From JAOUEA01 sp963734685 (GTDB taxonomy: Bacteria > Actinomycetota > UBA4738 > HRBIN12): a stretch of DNA of 64,000 nt. Shown piece after piece: positions 35,909 through 45,619 of the stretch. How positions within the stretch are numbered: position 1 is the first letter of the stretch; the number at the start of each line of letters is the position of its first letter. Made by a program: the position numbers and the translations under genes. The notes beneath the pieces are model-generated. The model ran no database searches, was not told the origin of the DNA, and worked only from the letters and a program-made list of their open reading frames with translations. The DNA is taken from NCBI GenBank assembly GCA_963734685.1, contig CAVTIC010000001.1, positions 1-64,000 on the forward strand, read 5' to 3'.

Positions 35909-37185
35909 CGGAACTCGTAGGTGCCCGCGGACATCGGCGGGATCGTGTAGTCGACCGTGGCGGGGCCGCTGACCAGGTCGCCGGTGAATAGCGCGGTCTC
36001 GCCGTCGTAGATCGACATGTTGTGCGGACCGGCCACCGCCGCGTCGTCGCGGTTGTCGAAGGTCAGCGTGACCTCGGTGTCGGCGGCCCAGCTCAGCGCG
36101 GTCGGATCGAACGCCGTGCCCTCGGCGACGATCGAAGCCGCCGCCGTGCCCTCCGACGGGCCACCGCCGCCGCCGTCACCCTCGCCGCCGCCGGGACCAC
36201 CACCGCCACCCCCGCCGCCTCCTTCGCCGCCCACGACGACGGTGCCGTTCATGGTCGGGTGCACGTCGCACTGGAAGTAGTACTCGCCGGCGGGCAACGG
36301 CGGGATCACGTACTCGGCGGTAGCCGGGCCGGTCACGAGGTCGCCGGTGAACAACACCTCCCCGAGGGAGTCGTCGGTGTAGATCGCCAGGTTGTGTGGC
36401 GTGCCGGCGTCCTTGTTGTCGAGCGTGATCGTGGTCTCGACGTCGGGCGGCAACTCGATCGTGTCGGTGTCGAACGCCAGATCCGCCGCGACCACCGTCG
36501 GCCCGCCACCGCCCCCGCCGCCCTCGCCTCCACCGCCGGGCGACGCGGTCATCGTGCCCGTCATCGTCTCTGGATGCACTTCACAGTGGAAGAAGTGGTC
36601 GCCCTCGGGCAGCGCCTCGACCGCGTAGTCCGCCTTCGCCGGACCGGTGAGCAGCTCGCCCGTGAACAGCGCGGGCGTATCCGCGTCCGCGCCGTCGAAG
36701 ATCACCACGTTGTGCGGCACGGCAGGATCCTGGTTGTCGAACGCGAGCGTGAAGGGCTCGTCCGAGGGAACCTCGAGTGCGTCGGTCGAGAAGCCGGTCG
36801 CCGCGGCGCCCTCAGGAGCAGCGAGCGCCACCACGACACCCTGGCTGGGGCCCTCGCCTTCCCCTTCCGACTGCAGCGGGGCCGCGACGACCGCCAGGCC
36901 TCCCGCGAGCATCGCGATACCCGTCACCCCCGCCACCATGGAGAAGAGCGTGGAGGCCGTGACGCGTCGCCTCGAGGCGACGAAGGCCGCCACGGCCACG
37001 ATGCTCGCTGCGACCACCACGGCCACCACGGTCGCAGCGTTGTGCGAGACCGCCAGCAGCACACGAGAGAACCCGGCAAGCACCAGCAGGATCACCGCGA
37101 GCACGGCCGCGGGGATCGCGATCGGCAACAGCAGGCTCTGCCGGTTCCTGCCCTCACCCATCAGCCGGGCACCCCTCGTCGGCAT
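35863..37185 (-). CDS. Membrane protein with three tandem cupredoxin domains
   Basis: A 440-residue protein. Residues 15-110 hold about three membrane helices. Three cupredoxin (plastocyanin-like) repeats follow, separated by Gly/Pro/Glu-rich linkers such as GGGGEGGGGGGG. Each repeat keeps a full type 1 copper site: a histidine in PHN, then C-x-x-H-P-x-x-x (HCEVHPETM, QCDVHPTMN, RCDVHPTMI). Linker codons are extremely GC rich. The gene lies between ctaG and a TlpA-like thioredoxin, so roles in copper delivery to the oxidase or electron transfer to it are plausible inferences. I know no standard family name for this architecture. It may start at 37161 instead. Confidence 0.8.
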   Translation of the reverse strand: MPTRGARLMGEGRNRQSLLLPIAIPAAVLAVILLVLAGFSRVLLAVSHNAATVVAVVVAASIVAVAAFVASRRRVTASTLFSMVAGVTGIAMLAGGLAVVAAPLQSEGEGEGPSQGVVVALAAPEGAAATGFSTDALEVPSDEPFTLAFDNQDPAVPHNVVIFDGADADTPALFTGELLTGPAKADYAVEALPEGDHFFHCEVHPETMTGTMTASPGGGGEGGGGGGGPTVVAADLAFDTDTIELPPDVETTITLDNKDAGTPHNLAIYTDDSLGEVLFTGDLVTGPATAEYVIPPLPAGEYYFQCDVHPTMNGTVVVGGEGGGGGGGGGPGGGEGDGGGGGPSEGTAAASIVAEGTAFDPTALSWAADTEVTLTFDNRDDAAVAGPHNMSIYDGETALFTGDLVSGPATVDYTIPPMSAGTYEFRCDVHPTMIGTVEVT

Positions 37186-38016
37186 TCATCGACTCAACTC
37201 CGCATCGATCTCTCGTTGGACGTTCTGGTAGGCCGACGCGTCCAGGCCGTCGCGCTGTTCCTGATCGAACCAGCGGAAGAAGATCACCGCGATCACGATC
37301 CACAGGAGCATGCCGCCCGCGAGCTTCATGATGAGCCCCGCGATCAGCTGGTCGGTCAGCGCCGGGACGCCCCACAGGCGCGGGAACGTCGCGTAGACCG
37401 GGTACAGCGGCGAGTGCCCGAACGTCAGGAACGACGCCGGGATCGTCGGCGCGAGCGATTGCAGGAACAGATACAGCATCTGGCCGGGCGGGGACAGAGC
37501 CGGCATCTCGGGCAGCGGTGACATCACGGGCCACCACATCACGAGCGCCGAGGCCACGATCAGCACGTGCAGGGCGAGGTGGATCGGCTCGGAGCCGACC
37601 GATGCTTCGACGATCGCGGGCCAGTGCGTGAACAGCAGCACGCCGTTGAAGATCACGAGGGCGACGAGCGGCCGCGTGAAGAAGCGGAACGCGCGCCGCA
37701 CCGGGCGCGGGGCGAGCAGCGCACGCAGCATCCACGCCGGCATGCCGGCGATCAACAACGGCGCCGCGATCAGGGTGAACAGAAGATGCTGCGTCATGTG
37801 CATGAAGTAGAGGTAGCCCTCGGCGAGGTCGTGCACGGGCCAATCGGCCCCGAGCCACAGCACACCCATGCCGGCGAGGAAGAGCGTGGTCTTCCGCCGG
37901 GGCGTGGTGTCGCCCGTCGTCTCGAGGTGGCGGCGCGATGCGATGAGATAGATCGCGACGATCGAAGCGAACAACAACCAGACGTCGGGGTGCGGATGCC
38001 AGGAGGGAAGCTGCAC
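37186..38016 (-). CDS. ctaG: Cytochrome c oxidase assembly protein CtaG (caa3 type)
   Basis: A 276-residue integral membrane protein with about seven helices and conserved histidines (DWPVHDLAEGYLYFMHMTQHLLF, HLALHVLIVASALVMWWPV). This is the caa3_CtaG family, required for copper-containing oxidase assembly in Bacillus and relatives. The order ctaC-D-E-F-G matches the Bacillus cta operon. It begins seven bases after ctaF and is followed directly by the cupredoxin gene. Confidence 0.9.
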   Translation of the reverse strand: MQLPSWHPHPDVWLLFASIVAIYLIASRRHLETTGDTTPRRKTTLFLAGMGVLWLGADWPVHDLAEGYLYFMHMTQHLLFTLIAAPLLIAGMPAWMLRALLAPRPVRRAFRFFTRPLVALVIFNGVLLFTHWPAIVEASVGSEPIHLALHVLIVASALVMWWPVMSPLPEMPALSPPGQMLYLFLQSLAPTIPASFLTFGHSPLYPVYATFPRLWGVPALTDQLIAGLIMKLAGGMLLWIVIAVIFFRWFDQEQRDGLDASAYQNVQREIDAELSR

Positions 38017-38022
38017 CGTCGT

Positions 38023-38382
38023 TCACTCCACCTGGAAGACGCCGAAGGTGATGAGGACGATCAGGTACAGGGTGGCCGCGCCCGCGAGGCCGAGCAGGAA
38101 GAACCGGGCGTAGGTCGGGCTGTCGAACCTGAGGTGCATGAACCACATCACGACGAGCGCGAACTTCACGATCGAGAGCCCGATCAGCGTCGGCACGAGC
38201 GCGCCGCCAACGTCCACGTAGTAGGTCGCGATCTCGAGCGCCGTCAGCACGGCGAGGATCACGCCGATCCGGATGTACTCCTTGGCGCTCGGATGCTCGT
38301 GGTGGGGCGCTCGCGCTTCCCTGGGGTCGGCCATGTCCCGGGTGCCGAGCTCTTCCTGGAAATCGGTCTCGATCTCGGACAC
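38023..38382 (-). CDS. ctaF: Cytochrome c oxidase subunit IV (prokaryotic COX4 family)
   Basis: A 119-residue three-helix subunit: IRIGVILAVLTALEIATYYV, IVKFALVVMWFMHLRFDSP and FLLGLAGAATLYLIVLITFG. The pattern is that of the bacterial CtaF/CyoD-like subunit IV. The GTG at 38382 is preferred over the ATG two codons upstream because AGGAGG lies 7 bases before the GTG but only one base before the ATG. It follows ctaE by 11 bases. Confidence 0.87.
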   Translation of the reverse strand: MSEIETDFQEELGTRDMADPREARAPHHEHPSAKEYIRIGVILAVLTALEIATYYVDVGGALVPTLIGLSIVKFALVVMWFMHLRFDSPTYARFFLLGLAGAATLYLIVLITFGVFQVE

Positions 38383-38393
38383 GGTCATCCCTC

Positions 38394-39035
38394 CTAGACC
38401 GGCGCCCCGGGGGACGGGGTCGGGATCAGGTACACCACCGTGAAGATGACGATCCACACGATGTCGACGAAGTGCCAGTACAGGCCCACCATCTCCACCG
38501 GGAACGCGGCGTCGTCGGGCAACCGGTCGACGGCCGAGAACCCGACCAGCGAGAGCAGCATCAAGATGCCCACCGTCACGTGCACCCCGTGGAAGCCGGT
38601 CAGCACGTAGAACGTCGTGCCGAACAGGTTCGTCGAGATCGCGAGGCCCTCGTCGTAGAAGGTCGTGAACTCGTACACCTGGCCACCGACGAAGGTGAGT
38701 CCGAGCATCGCGGTGGCGAGCAGCCACAGCCGCATGCGCGCCACATCGCGCTTCTGCGCCGACGCCAGCGACAGCACCATCGTGAGCGACGACGCCAGCA
38801 GCACGAACGACGACACCGACGTGTAGGGGATGTCGAAGACGTCGGCGGGGTACGGCCCCACCTCGCTCGCGCCCCGGTACAACACGTAGGTGGTGATCAG
38901 CGCCCCGAACAGCATGCACTCGGAGGCGAGGAACACCCACATCGCGAGCTTGGTGCTGGGCAACCCGGTCGTGGTCGCGTGCTCGTCGTGCGCGTCGGCC
39001 GCACCGTGCCCGGGGGTGATCGCGAGGTCGGACAC
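38394..39035 (-). CDS. ctaE: Cytochrome c oxidase subunit III
   Basis: A 213-residue subunit with about five to six helices. KLAMWVFLASECMLFGALITTYVLYRG, LTGFHGVHVTVGILMLL and YWHFVDIVWIVIFTVVYL are conserved subunit III segments. The GTG at 39035 has GGAGGGG five bases upstream and follows ctaD by two bases, so translation is coupled. Five helices are usual for short bacterial forms. Confidence 0.93.
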   Translation of the reverse strand: MSDLAITPGHGAADAHDEHATTTGLPSTKLAMWVFLASECMLFGALITTYVLYRGASEVGPYPADVFDIPYTSVSSFVLLASSLTMVLSLASAQKRDVARMRLWLLATAMLGLTFVGGQVYEFTTFYDEGLAISTNLFGTTFYVLTGFHGVHVTVGILMLLSLVGFSAVDRLPDDAAFPVEMVGLYWHFVDIVWIVIFTVVYLIPTPSPGAPV

Positions 39036-39037
39036 GC

Positions 39038-40927
39038 CTACCCCTCCGCCACCGAGGGCTCGAGGGCCCATCCGTAGAACCCGATCAGCGCCACCAGTGC
39101 GCCGAGGCCGATGAGCCACCAGGAGTAGAGCACGCCGTAGGCCATGATCGGCAACCCGATGCTCGCGACCAGCGGCCAGTACGACGGACTCGGCAGGTGG
39201 ATCGACGAGTGGCCTTCCCCCTGCCCGGGGGGATGGGCTTCGTCGTGCGCGTCCGAGGCGCCGGCCTGCGCCGGCACGAGCCGGCCGGTCCGCTCGTCCT
39301 CGACGTACTTGCGATGCCAGAACTCGTCGAGGGTGTGCACGGTCGGGATCTCGTCGAAGTTGTGCACGGGCGGCGGACTCGTGATCATCCACTCCAACGT
39401 GCGCCCGTCCCACGGATCCTCCACCGCCTCACCCTTGGGCTTCGTCTGCGTGCGGATCACGTTCCCGATGAACATCAGCACCGCGACGGCGATCAGGAAC
39501 GCCCCCACGGTGGAGACCTCGTTCCAGAACGTGAGGCCGAGGGTCTCGGGATAGGTGTACTCACGACGGATCATGCCCTGCAGACCGAGGATGTGCATCG
39601 GCCCGAAAGCCAGGTTGAACCCGATGATCTGGAGCCAGAACTGCATCTTGCCCGCGGGCTCGCTCAACGTGCGCCCGAACACCTTGGGCCACCAGTAGTA
39701 CATGCCCGCGAACAGGCCGAAGATCGCGCCGCCGAACAACACGTAATGGAAGTGGGCGACGATGTAGTAGGTGTCGGTCTGCTGGTAGTCACTCGGTACG
39801 ATCGCGTGCGTGACGCCCGAGAGTCCGCCGATCACGAACATCGTCACCGTGCCGACGGAGAAGAGCATGGGTGTGGCGAAACGGATGTCGCCGCCGTGCA
39901 TCGTGCCCATCCAGTTGAAGATCTTCACGCCCGTGGGGATCGCGATGATCGCGGTCGAGATGCCGAACGCGGTGTTCGCGACCGGCCCGAGTCCCACGGC
40001 GAACATGTGGTGGGCCCACACGCCGAAGCCGATGAAGCCGATCGCGATGCCGGAGAAGACCACGAACTGGTACCCGAACAGCGGCTTGCGACTGAACACC
40101 GGGATGATGTCGCTGATGATGCCGAACGCCGGCAGGATCAAGATGTAGACCTCCGGGTGTCCGAACAGCCAGAACAGGTGTTGCCACAGGATCGGATCGC
40201 CGCCACGCGTCGGGTCGTAGAACGCCGTGTCCCACCTCCGGTCGAACAGCAGCTGGAACAGCGCCACCGTGATGATCGGCAGCGAGAACACCAGCAGGAA
40301 CTGCACGACGAGACCCATCCACACGAACACCGGCATGCGGAACAGCGTCATGCCCGGTGCACGCATGTTGATCACCGTGACGGCGAGGTTCACGGCACCG
40401 GCGGTCGAGGCGATACCCGTGATCAACAGACCGAGCGCGTAGAACGTCATGCCGATCGACGGATCGGTGATCGAGTTCGGGGCGTATCCGAACCAGCCGC
40501 CGTTCGGGGCCCCGCCGAGGAAGACGCTCGAGTACAGGAACATCCCACCGAGCAGGAACACCCAGAAGCTGAACGCGTTCAGGCGCGGGAACGCGACGTC
40601 GCGCGCGCCGATCATCAGTGGGATGAAGTAGTTGAAGAACGCCGAAGACATCGGCATGACGAACAGGAACACCATCGTCAGGCCGTGCATCGTGAAGATC
40701 TGGTTGTACTGGTCGGCGTTCAACAACGTTCCGTCGGGCTGGTAGAGCTGTGCGCGGATCAGCAGTGCCTCGAGGCCACCGACGATGAAGAACGTGAACG
40801 CGACGACCCCGTACAGGATGCCGATCTTCTTGTGGTCCACCGTGGTGAACCAGCTCCAGAAGCCGGTGATCGCCGCGGGTCGCCGGAGCAGGCCCCGGCC
40901 GCTCGCAGGAACGCTCACGCTCGCCAT
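39038..40927 (-). CDS. ctaD: Cytochrome c oxidase subunit I (heme-copper oxidase, A-type)
   Basis: A 629-residue catalytic subunit that reduces O2 at heme a3-CuB. FSWFTTVDHKKIGILY opens the core; heme a and CuB histidines lie in TMHGLTMVFLFVMP, FGHPEVYILILPAFG and VWAHHMFAVG, and the low-spin/high-spin ligands in VAHFHYVLFGG. The HPEVYI tyrosine cross-link motif and the K- and D-channel regions mark it as an A-type oxidase. A C-terminal extension adds two helices (PLVASIGLPIMAYGVLYSW). Confidence 0.96.
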   Translation of the reverse strand: MASVSVPASGRGLLRRPAAITGFWSWFTTVDHKKIGILYGVVAFTFFIVGGLEALLIRAQLYQPDGTLLNADQYNQIFTMHGLTMVFLFVMPMSSAFFNYFIPLMIGARDVAFPRLNAFSFWVFLLGGMFLYSSVFLGGAPNGGWFGYAPNSITDPSIGMTFYALGLLITGIASTAGAVNLAVTVINMRAPGMTLFRMPVFVWMGLVVQFLLVFSLPIITVALFQLLFDRRWDTAFYDPTRGGDPILWQHLFWLFGHPEVYILILPAFGIISDIIPVFSRKPLFGYQFVVFSGIAIGFIGFGVWAHHMFAVGLGPVANTAFGISTAIIAIPTGVKIFNWMGTMHGGDIRFATPMLFSVGTVTMFVIGGLSGVTHAIVPSDYQQTDTYYIVAHFHYVLFGGAIFGLFAGMYYWWPKVFGRTLSEPAGKMQFWLQIIGFNLAFGPMHILGLQGMIRREYTYPETLGLTFWNEVSTVGAFLIAVAVLMFIGNVIRTQTKPKGEAVEDPWDGRTLEWMITSPPPVHNFDEIPTVHTLDEFWHRKYVEDERTGRLVPAQAGASDAHDEAHPPGQGEGHSSIHLPSPSYWPLVASIGLPIMAYGVLYSWWLIGLGALVALIGFYGWALEPSVAEG

Positions 40928-40946
40928 GGTTCGGTGATCGCCTCCG

Positions 40947-42059
40947 TCACGTCAGGCTGTAGAGGTAGGCGACGAGTGCCTCGATCTCGTCGGGTGTGAG
41001 TCCATAGTCCGGCATCTTCGCGCCGAGCTTCACGCCGCCGGGGTTCTCGAGCCAGGCCGCGAGCGCCTCGCTGTCGTCGGTCGGCCAGTTGCAGCCCGCG
41101 AAGCACTCGTGCGTCGGGTCGGCGAAGTGCGTGAGGTTCGGGGCCGCCGCCCCGCCCACGTCACCCACCGCGTGGCACGCGGTACAGGCGCCGCGGCCGT
41201 CGCTCAGCGGGTTCAGGAACAGTTCCTCGCCCTGCTGTGCCAACGGATCGGTCGGAGCCGGGGGCAGTGACCGTTGGTGCTCGACCCAGGTCTCCCACTC
41301 GAGGGGGGCGAGCGCCTCAACCGTCAGCTTCATGCGGCCGTGCTGGAGCCCGCAGAACTCGGCGCACTGGCCCGTGTAGATCCCGGGCTCGTCCACGCTG
41401 AACTGGATGTGGTTCGTCCGTCCCGGCACCACGTCTTGCTTGCCGAAGAGCTGCGGCACCCAGAACGAGTGGATCACCTGGTAGTCGGGGTTCGCGTTCG
41501 CGTCCTTGGCTCCCCCGCCCATCGCCTCGAGCGAGAGGTAGATGTCGCGACCGGTCGGGATCACCATCGTGTCCGCGATCGTGATCGGCCGGTCCCAGTC
41601 GGTGACCATGTCCTCATCCGGATAGGAGAAGCCCCACCACCACTGATAGCCCTCGACCGTGATGTTCAGCGCGCCCTCCTCCTCCGGACGGGCGAGCTCC
41701 CAGAGCAAGGACACGGTCGGCACCATGACCACCGCGAGCACGACCGCCGGGGCGATCGTCCATCCGATCTCGAGCCTGGTGTTGCCGTGGGTCTGTTTCG
41801 GCATGCGTTCCCGCCCCTTGCGGTGGCGGTATCGGAGCGCGATGTAGAGGATGGTGCCTTCCACGATCACGAAGACGCCGACCGCGACCCAGAACACGGG
41901 CACGAACAGGGCCTTCTGTTGCTTCGCGACGTCGCCGACGGGCTGGAGTGTGTCCTGGGAAGCCTCGGGGGCACAGGCGGCGAGCAGCAGTCCCAGGGCC
42001 CCGAGGCCGAGGGTCCACAGCACCTTCCTCCGCACGATGCCGATGCCTCTCTCTCTCAC
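40947..42059 (-). CDS. ctaC: Cytochrome c oxidase subunit II with fused cytochrome c (caa3 type)
   Basis: A 370-residue exported lipoprotein. The lipobox LLLAAC places the lipidated cysteine near residue 29. Two membrane helices follow, then the cupredoxin domain with the CuA ligands (VIHSFWVPQLFG and GQCAEFCGLQHGRM), then a C-terminal cytochrome c domain with CTACH and an axial methionine in AKMPDYGL. The fused heme makes it a caa3 oxidase that accepts electrons from a membrane cytochrome c without a soluble carrier. It is 78 bases downstream of resC. Confidence 0.95.
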   Translation of the reverse strand: MRERGIGIVRRKVLWTLGLGALGLLLAACAPEASQDTLQPVGDVAKQQKALFVPVFWVAVGVFVIVEGTILYIALRYRHRKGRERMPKQTHGNTRLEIGWTIAPAVVLAVVMVPTVSLLWELARPEEEGALNITVEGYQWWWGFSYPDEDMVTDWDRPITIADTMVIPTGRDIYLSLEAMGGGAKDANANPDYQVIHSFWVPQLFGKQDVVPGRTNHIQFSVDEPGIYTGQCAEFCGLQHGRMKLTVEALAPLEWETWVEHQRSLPPAPTDPLAQQGEELFLNPLSDGRGACTACHAVGDVGGAAAPNLTHFADPTHECFAGCNWPTDDSEALAAWLENPGGVKLGAKMPDYGLTPDEIEALVAYLYSLT

Positions 42060-42137
42060 ATGCCGTCACGGCAGCAGGCTGGCCGGAACGCGCGCACTGT
42101 ATCACCGACGTCGACGCAACCAGACGTCGCTCGTGCA

Positions 42138-43107
42138 TCACTTCGCATAGCTATGGAGGCCCACGATCCATAGGTTCACCGCGTAGTAGGTGACGAGCAA
42201 CGACGCGAAGCCGACGAGCGCGATCACCGCGGCGCGACGACCCTTCCAGCCGCTCGTGGCGCGGGCGTGCAGGTAGCCGGCGAACACGACCCAGGTGATG
42301 AACGACCAGGTCTCCTTCGGGTCCCAACCCCAGTAGCGGCCCCACGCTTCCTGGGCCCAGATCGCCCCGGCGATCACCGCGAACGTCCAGATCGGGAACG
42401 CCAGCGCGATGATGCGGTAGGCGAGCCGGTCGAGACCGGCGGCCGATGGCACCAGCCGCCGCCTCGACGGCCCGGACTCCATCTCCTCGACCGCGTCGGG
42501 CACCAGGTCGGCTGGGGCATCGGCCGACAGGGCGTCGTCAAGGTCGAGCGAACCGCCCATGATCGGCGGCGGCGTCTGCGATCCGAGCACCGCGAGCGTC
42601 ACGGCGTTCGTGCCGGTCGACGAACAGATACGCGATCGTCGCGATGCCACCGAGCGCGAACAGCGACGACCCCCAGATCGCCGCCTGCACATGGATCTTG
42701 ATCCAGTACGAGTTCAGCGCCGGCACGAGCGGCCCGGGCCCGACGTAGAGGAACGACACGGCCACCGCCATCGTCAGCACGCTGAACATGAGGGCGAACC
42801 CGGTGAGCGAGCGCACCTTGTAGACGCCCTCCACCACGACGAGTGCTCCCACGACGACGAGCAGAGCCAGCAGGGAGGAGTACTCGTACATGTTGCCCCA
42901 TGGGACGCGATCGGCCGCGAGCCCGCGGGCCACGATCGAGACGAGGTTCGCACCGACGCCGATCACCGCGAGCGCCCGCGAGACCCGCCAGATCGCGTCG
43001 CGTGTGAACGCCAGGAAGGCGAAGTAGCCGACCATCGCCGCGAGGTAGGCGAACAACGCCACGTTGAACGCGTCGCTGGAGATCCGGGCCCACTGCAGAT
43101 CGGTCAC
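42138..43107 (-). CDS. Cytochrome c biogenesis protein CcsA/ResC, one-base frameshift
   Basis: The N-terminal frame from 43107 carries helices and PWGNMYEYSSLLALLVVVG; the C-terminal frame ending at 42138 carries GRYWGWDPKETWSFITWVVFAGYLHARA, the WWD-type heme-handling signature of CcsA, and the last helices. A single extra base between about 42580 and 42640, in a poorly conserved loop, joins them into one protein of about 320 residues. With ResB it delivers heme to apocytochrome c on the outer face of the membrane (System II). Its start overlaps resB by four bases. A sequencing error is likely. Confidence 0.87.
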
Positions 43108-44769
43108 GGCGTCTGCACCCTCTCCTCTTTCGGCTCTTCCTTCGGCTCTTCCTTCGGCTCCCCGTTCGGCACCTCTGCCGATGTTCCTCGCGAGTCGGAG
43201 CCTCGCACCACCCCGGCCGAACCTCCCGCGGCCGCGGCGACCGCCGCCACCAGTCTGCCGAACTCCTCCTCGAACTGCGGCTTGCGTTGCAGGGCGAGGC
43301 CCCCGACCTGCAGACGCGACCCCTCACCCGACGGATCGACGCGCACCCAGACCTTCCGGCGTGAGCTGTAGAGGGCCGGCAGCAGCCCCACGAGGATGAG
43401 GATAGCCGCGGCGAGCACGAGGGGCACCCCCGCGTCGCGGCTCACCTGGAACACCGAGTACTGCCGCAACGCCGGGAACGAGATCGTCGAGCCGGATCCC
43501 TCGTCGCCCGGCTCGAGCGCTGCGCCGTCGGACAGGTCGGCGGTGCGCCCGGCCCCGACGATGCCCGAGGCGACCTCGTCCATCAGTGTGGTGTCGAGCC
43601 GGTTCGTGGACAGGTCGGACAGCACGCCTTCCCACACGGTGAAGCGGATGATCGGCTCGAACTCGACGAGCATCGCCTGTGGTTCGCCGCCCGGTTCCAG
43701 CAACGCCGCGAGCGCGCGGCTGTCGGGCCACAGCTCCAGCTCGATCGCCCGGTCCGTTCCCCCCGCGCCGGCTCCCGGTAGTTTCACGATCCCGCGCCAG
43801 GGCATCGCGAACTCCACGACGCCGTCGGGCGCGGGGTCGCGATCCATCACGACGGGACCCGACGCCACTACCTCGCCGCCCTCCCGGATCTCGATCATCG
43901 GCGCCCAGCCGAAGTTGATCTGGTAGATGCGGATGCCCTCCACGCCCGCCGGGTGGTTGACCCGGATGTCCTCCTGCCGCAGCGGCGACCCGTCGGGGTT
44001 CAGCAGATCGACGTCGGAGACGAAGTCCATCGGCTGCCCGGTACGGCGGAAGTCGCTTCGGAAGTCGTTCAGGTGCAGCCCGACGCCCGGTGAAGTCGCC
44101 ACCGAAGAACCGGCCGGCGCGGATCTGGCCGTCGTAGTTCGCCTGCGCGTCCACCCACGTCTGGCCTTCGACCACCACCGCGAAGCCGCTGAAACCCGTG
44201 CCCTTGCCGTAGAGCACACCGGCGAGCAGCAGGATGAACGCCCAATGGAACGCGAGGCTGCCCACCTCGCGCGCGATGCCCTTCTCGGCGGCGAGCGCCG
44301 GCCTATCCGGATCCCCCGCCACCCGGTAGCCCCGGCGGCGCAACGTACGCCGCGCGGCCCCGACCGCCGCCTCGACGGGTGCAGCGACCTCTCGCTCCTC
44401 GTACCGAGGGAGCGCGTCGATCTCGCGCACCTGCGTCGGCGGCGTGCGGAGCGCCCGCCAGAGCGCTCGCGTGCGAGGGATCAGACACGCCACGAGCGAG
44501 ACGAACAACAACGTGGTGAGCAGCACGAACCACCACGACCCGAACACGTCGAAGAAGCCCGCTCGGTCGAAGAAGGCGCCCCAGATCGGGTGGTCGTCCC
44601 GGTACTCGAGCACCCGTTCCGGCGTGTTGGGCCATTGGGGAAGCAGCGAGCCCGCCACCGACGCCAACCCGAGCAGCAGCAGCAGGATCAACGCCGTGCG
44701 CATCGAGCGCAGGGTCCGCCACACGAGGGCGACCGACTGACGCAGGGAGAGTCGCTGAGCGGAGGACAT
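43104..44769 (-). CDS. resB: Cytochrome c biogenesis protein ResB/Ccs1, one-base frameshift
   Basis: From the ATG at 44769 the frame covers the first three helices (TALILLLLLGLASVAGSLLPQ, FFDVFGSWWFVLLTTLLFVSLVACL) and the start of the exported domain up to GRFFGGDF. An extra base near 44085-44100 shifts the rest, which resumes as PGVGLHLNDFRSDF and runs through the last helix (VPLVLAAAILILVGLLPAL) to 43104. The whole is about 555 residues. The C-terminus ends in a lysine/glutamate repeat (EPKEEPKEEPKEE). ResB partners with ResC in heme ligation to the CxxCH proteins encoded here. Confidence 0.88.
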
Positions 44770-44797
44770 GAGGCGTCCCCATCCTAGTCGGGTCGCT

Positions 44798-45535
44798 CTA
44801 CAGACCCAGGGTGAAGCGTTCCGCGAGTGGGGCCACGAGGCGCGTGAACCGTCCCGTGAACAACAGCACACCCACCGCGACCATGAGTGCCCCTGAGACG
44901 ATCGCGATCGCCGTGTACCGGCGTTTCACCCAGTCGAAGGCGCCCAGGAACCTCGTGACCCCCAGGCCGACCAACAGGAACGGCACGCCGAGGCCCGCCG
45001 AGTAGCTCACGAGCAGCACCACCGCGCGGGCCGTGCTCCCCGTCGCCGCGATCGCGAGGATCGACCCGAGGACGGGGCCGATGCACGGCGTCCACCCGGC
45101 CGCGAACGCCATGCCGAGCGGCACCGCACCGACGCTCCCCGGCCGCGCGCGCGCGAGGAACGGCCGTCGCTCCGCGTAGAGCCCGAGCGACCCGCGTTGG
45201 AGCGCGTACCCGATCATCAGCACACCGAAGGCGATGACGATCGCGCCGCCGATGCGCTGTCCGGCGGTGCCCGTGAACAACCTGACGAACGTCGACGCGA
45301 ATGCGCCGAGCAGCACGAACACGATCGTGAACCCCAGGATGAACAGCAGCATCGGCGCGAGCGGCTTCCGGTTCCCGGCCTCTTCGCCGACGATCCGCTC
45401 CCCCGTGATGAATGAGAGATAGCCGGGAAGCAGCGGCCAGACACACGGACTGAGGCATGAGAGAAGCCCCGCGGCGAACGCCAGGGCGGGCGCCCACCAC
45501 GAGGCCAGCCCTGTCTGCACGATGTCGGCGGTCAC
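44798..45535 (-). CDS. ccdA: CcdA-type thiol-disulfide transporter
   Basis: A 245-residue protein with six membrane helices. The redox-active cysteines are in LLSCLSPCVWPLLPGYLS and AAGWTPCIGPVLGS, the standard CcdA pair. It carries reducing power from cytosolic thioredoxin to exported thiol proteins such as the TlpA-like protein at 35243. It is the first gene of the ccdA-resB-resC-cta operon. A 13-base tandem repeat and a Rex operator lie upstream. Confidence 0.93.
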   Translation of the reverse strand: MTADIVQTGLASWWAPALAFAAGLLSCLSPCVWPLLPGYLSFITGERIVGEEAGNRKPLAPMLLFILGFTIVFVLLGAFASTFVRLFTGTAGQRIGGAIVIAFGVLMIGYALQRGSLGLYAERRPFLARARPGSVGAVPLGMAFAAGWTPCIGPVLGSILAIAATGSTARAVVLLVSYSAGLGVPFLLVGLGVTRFLGAFDWVKRRYTAIAIVSGALMVAVGVLLFTGRFTRLVAPLAERFTLGL

Positions 45536-45543
45536 GGTGACTC

Positions 45544-45569
45544 CCGGTATGTCCGTCCGGTATGTCCGT
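45544..45569 (+). repeat. Perfect 13-bp tandem repeat (2 units) upstream of ccdA
   Basis: CCGGTATGTCCGT occurs twice with no gap, at 45544-45556 and 45557-45569. It lies between the likely ccdA promoter and its start codon, in the untranslated leader. It could be a direct-repeat binding site or a simple duplication. Confidence 0.85.
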
Positions 45570-45603
45570 CGGATTGCCTTGCACGGACCACGTTGCTGCA
45601 GCG

Positions 45604-45609
45604 ATAGTA
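45604..45609 (-). promoter_or_regulatory. Possible -10 (TACTAT) of the ccdA-res-cta operon
   Basis: TACTAT on the minus strand lies about 70 bases before the ccdA start. Its -35 region would fall at about 45627-45632, inside the Rex operator. Confidence 0.45.
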
Positions 45610-45619
45610 GCCACGACGC

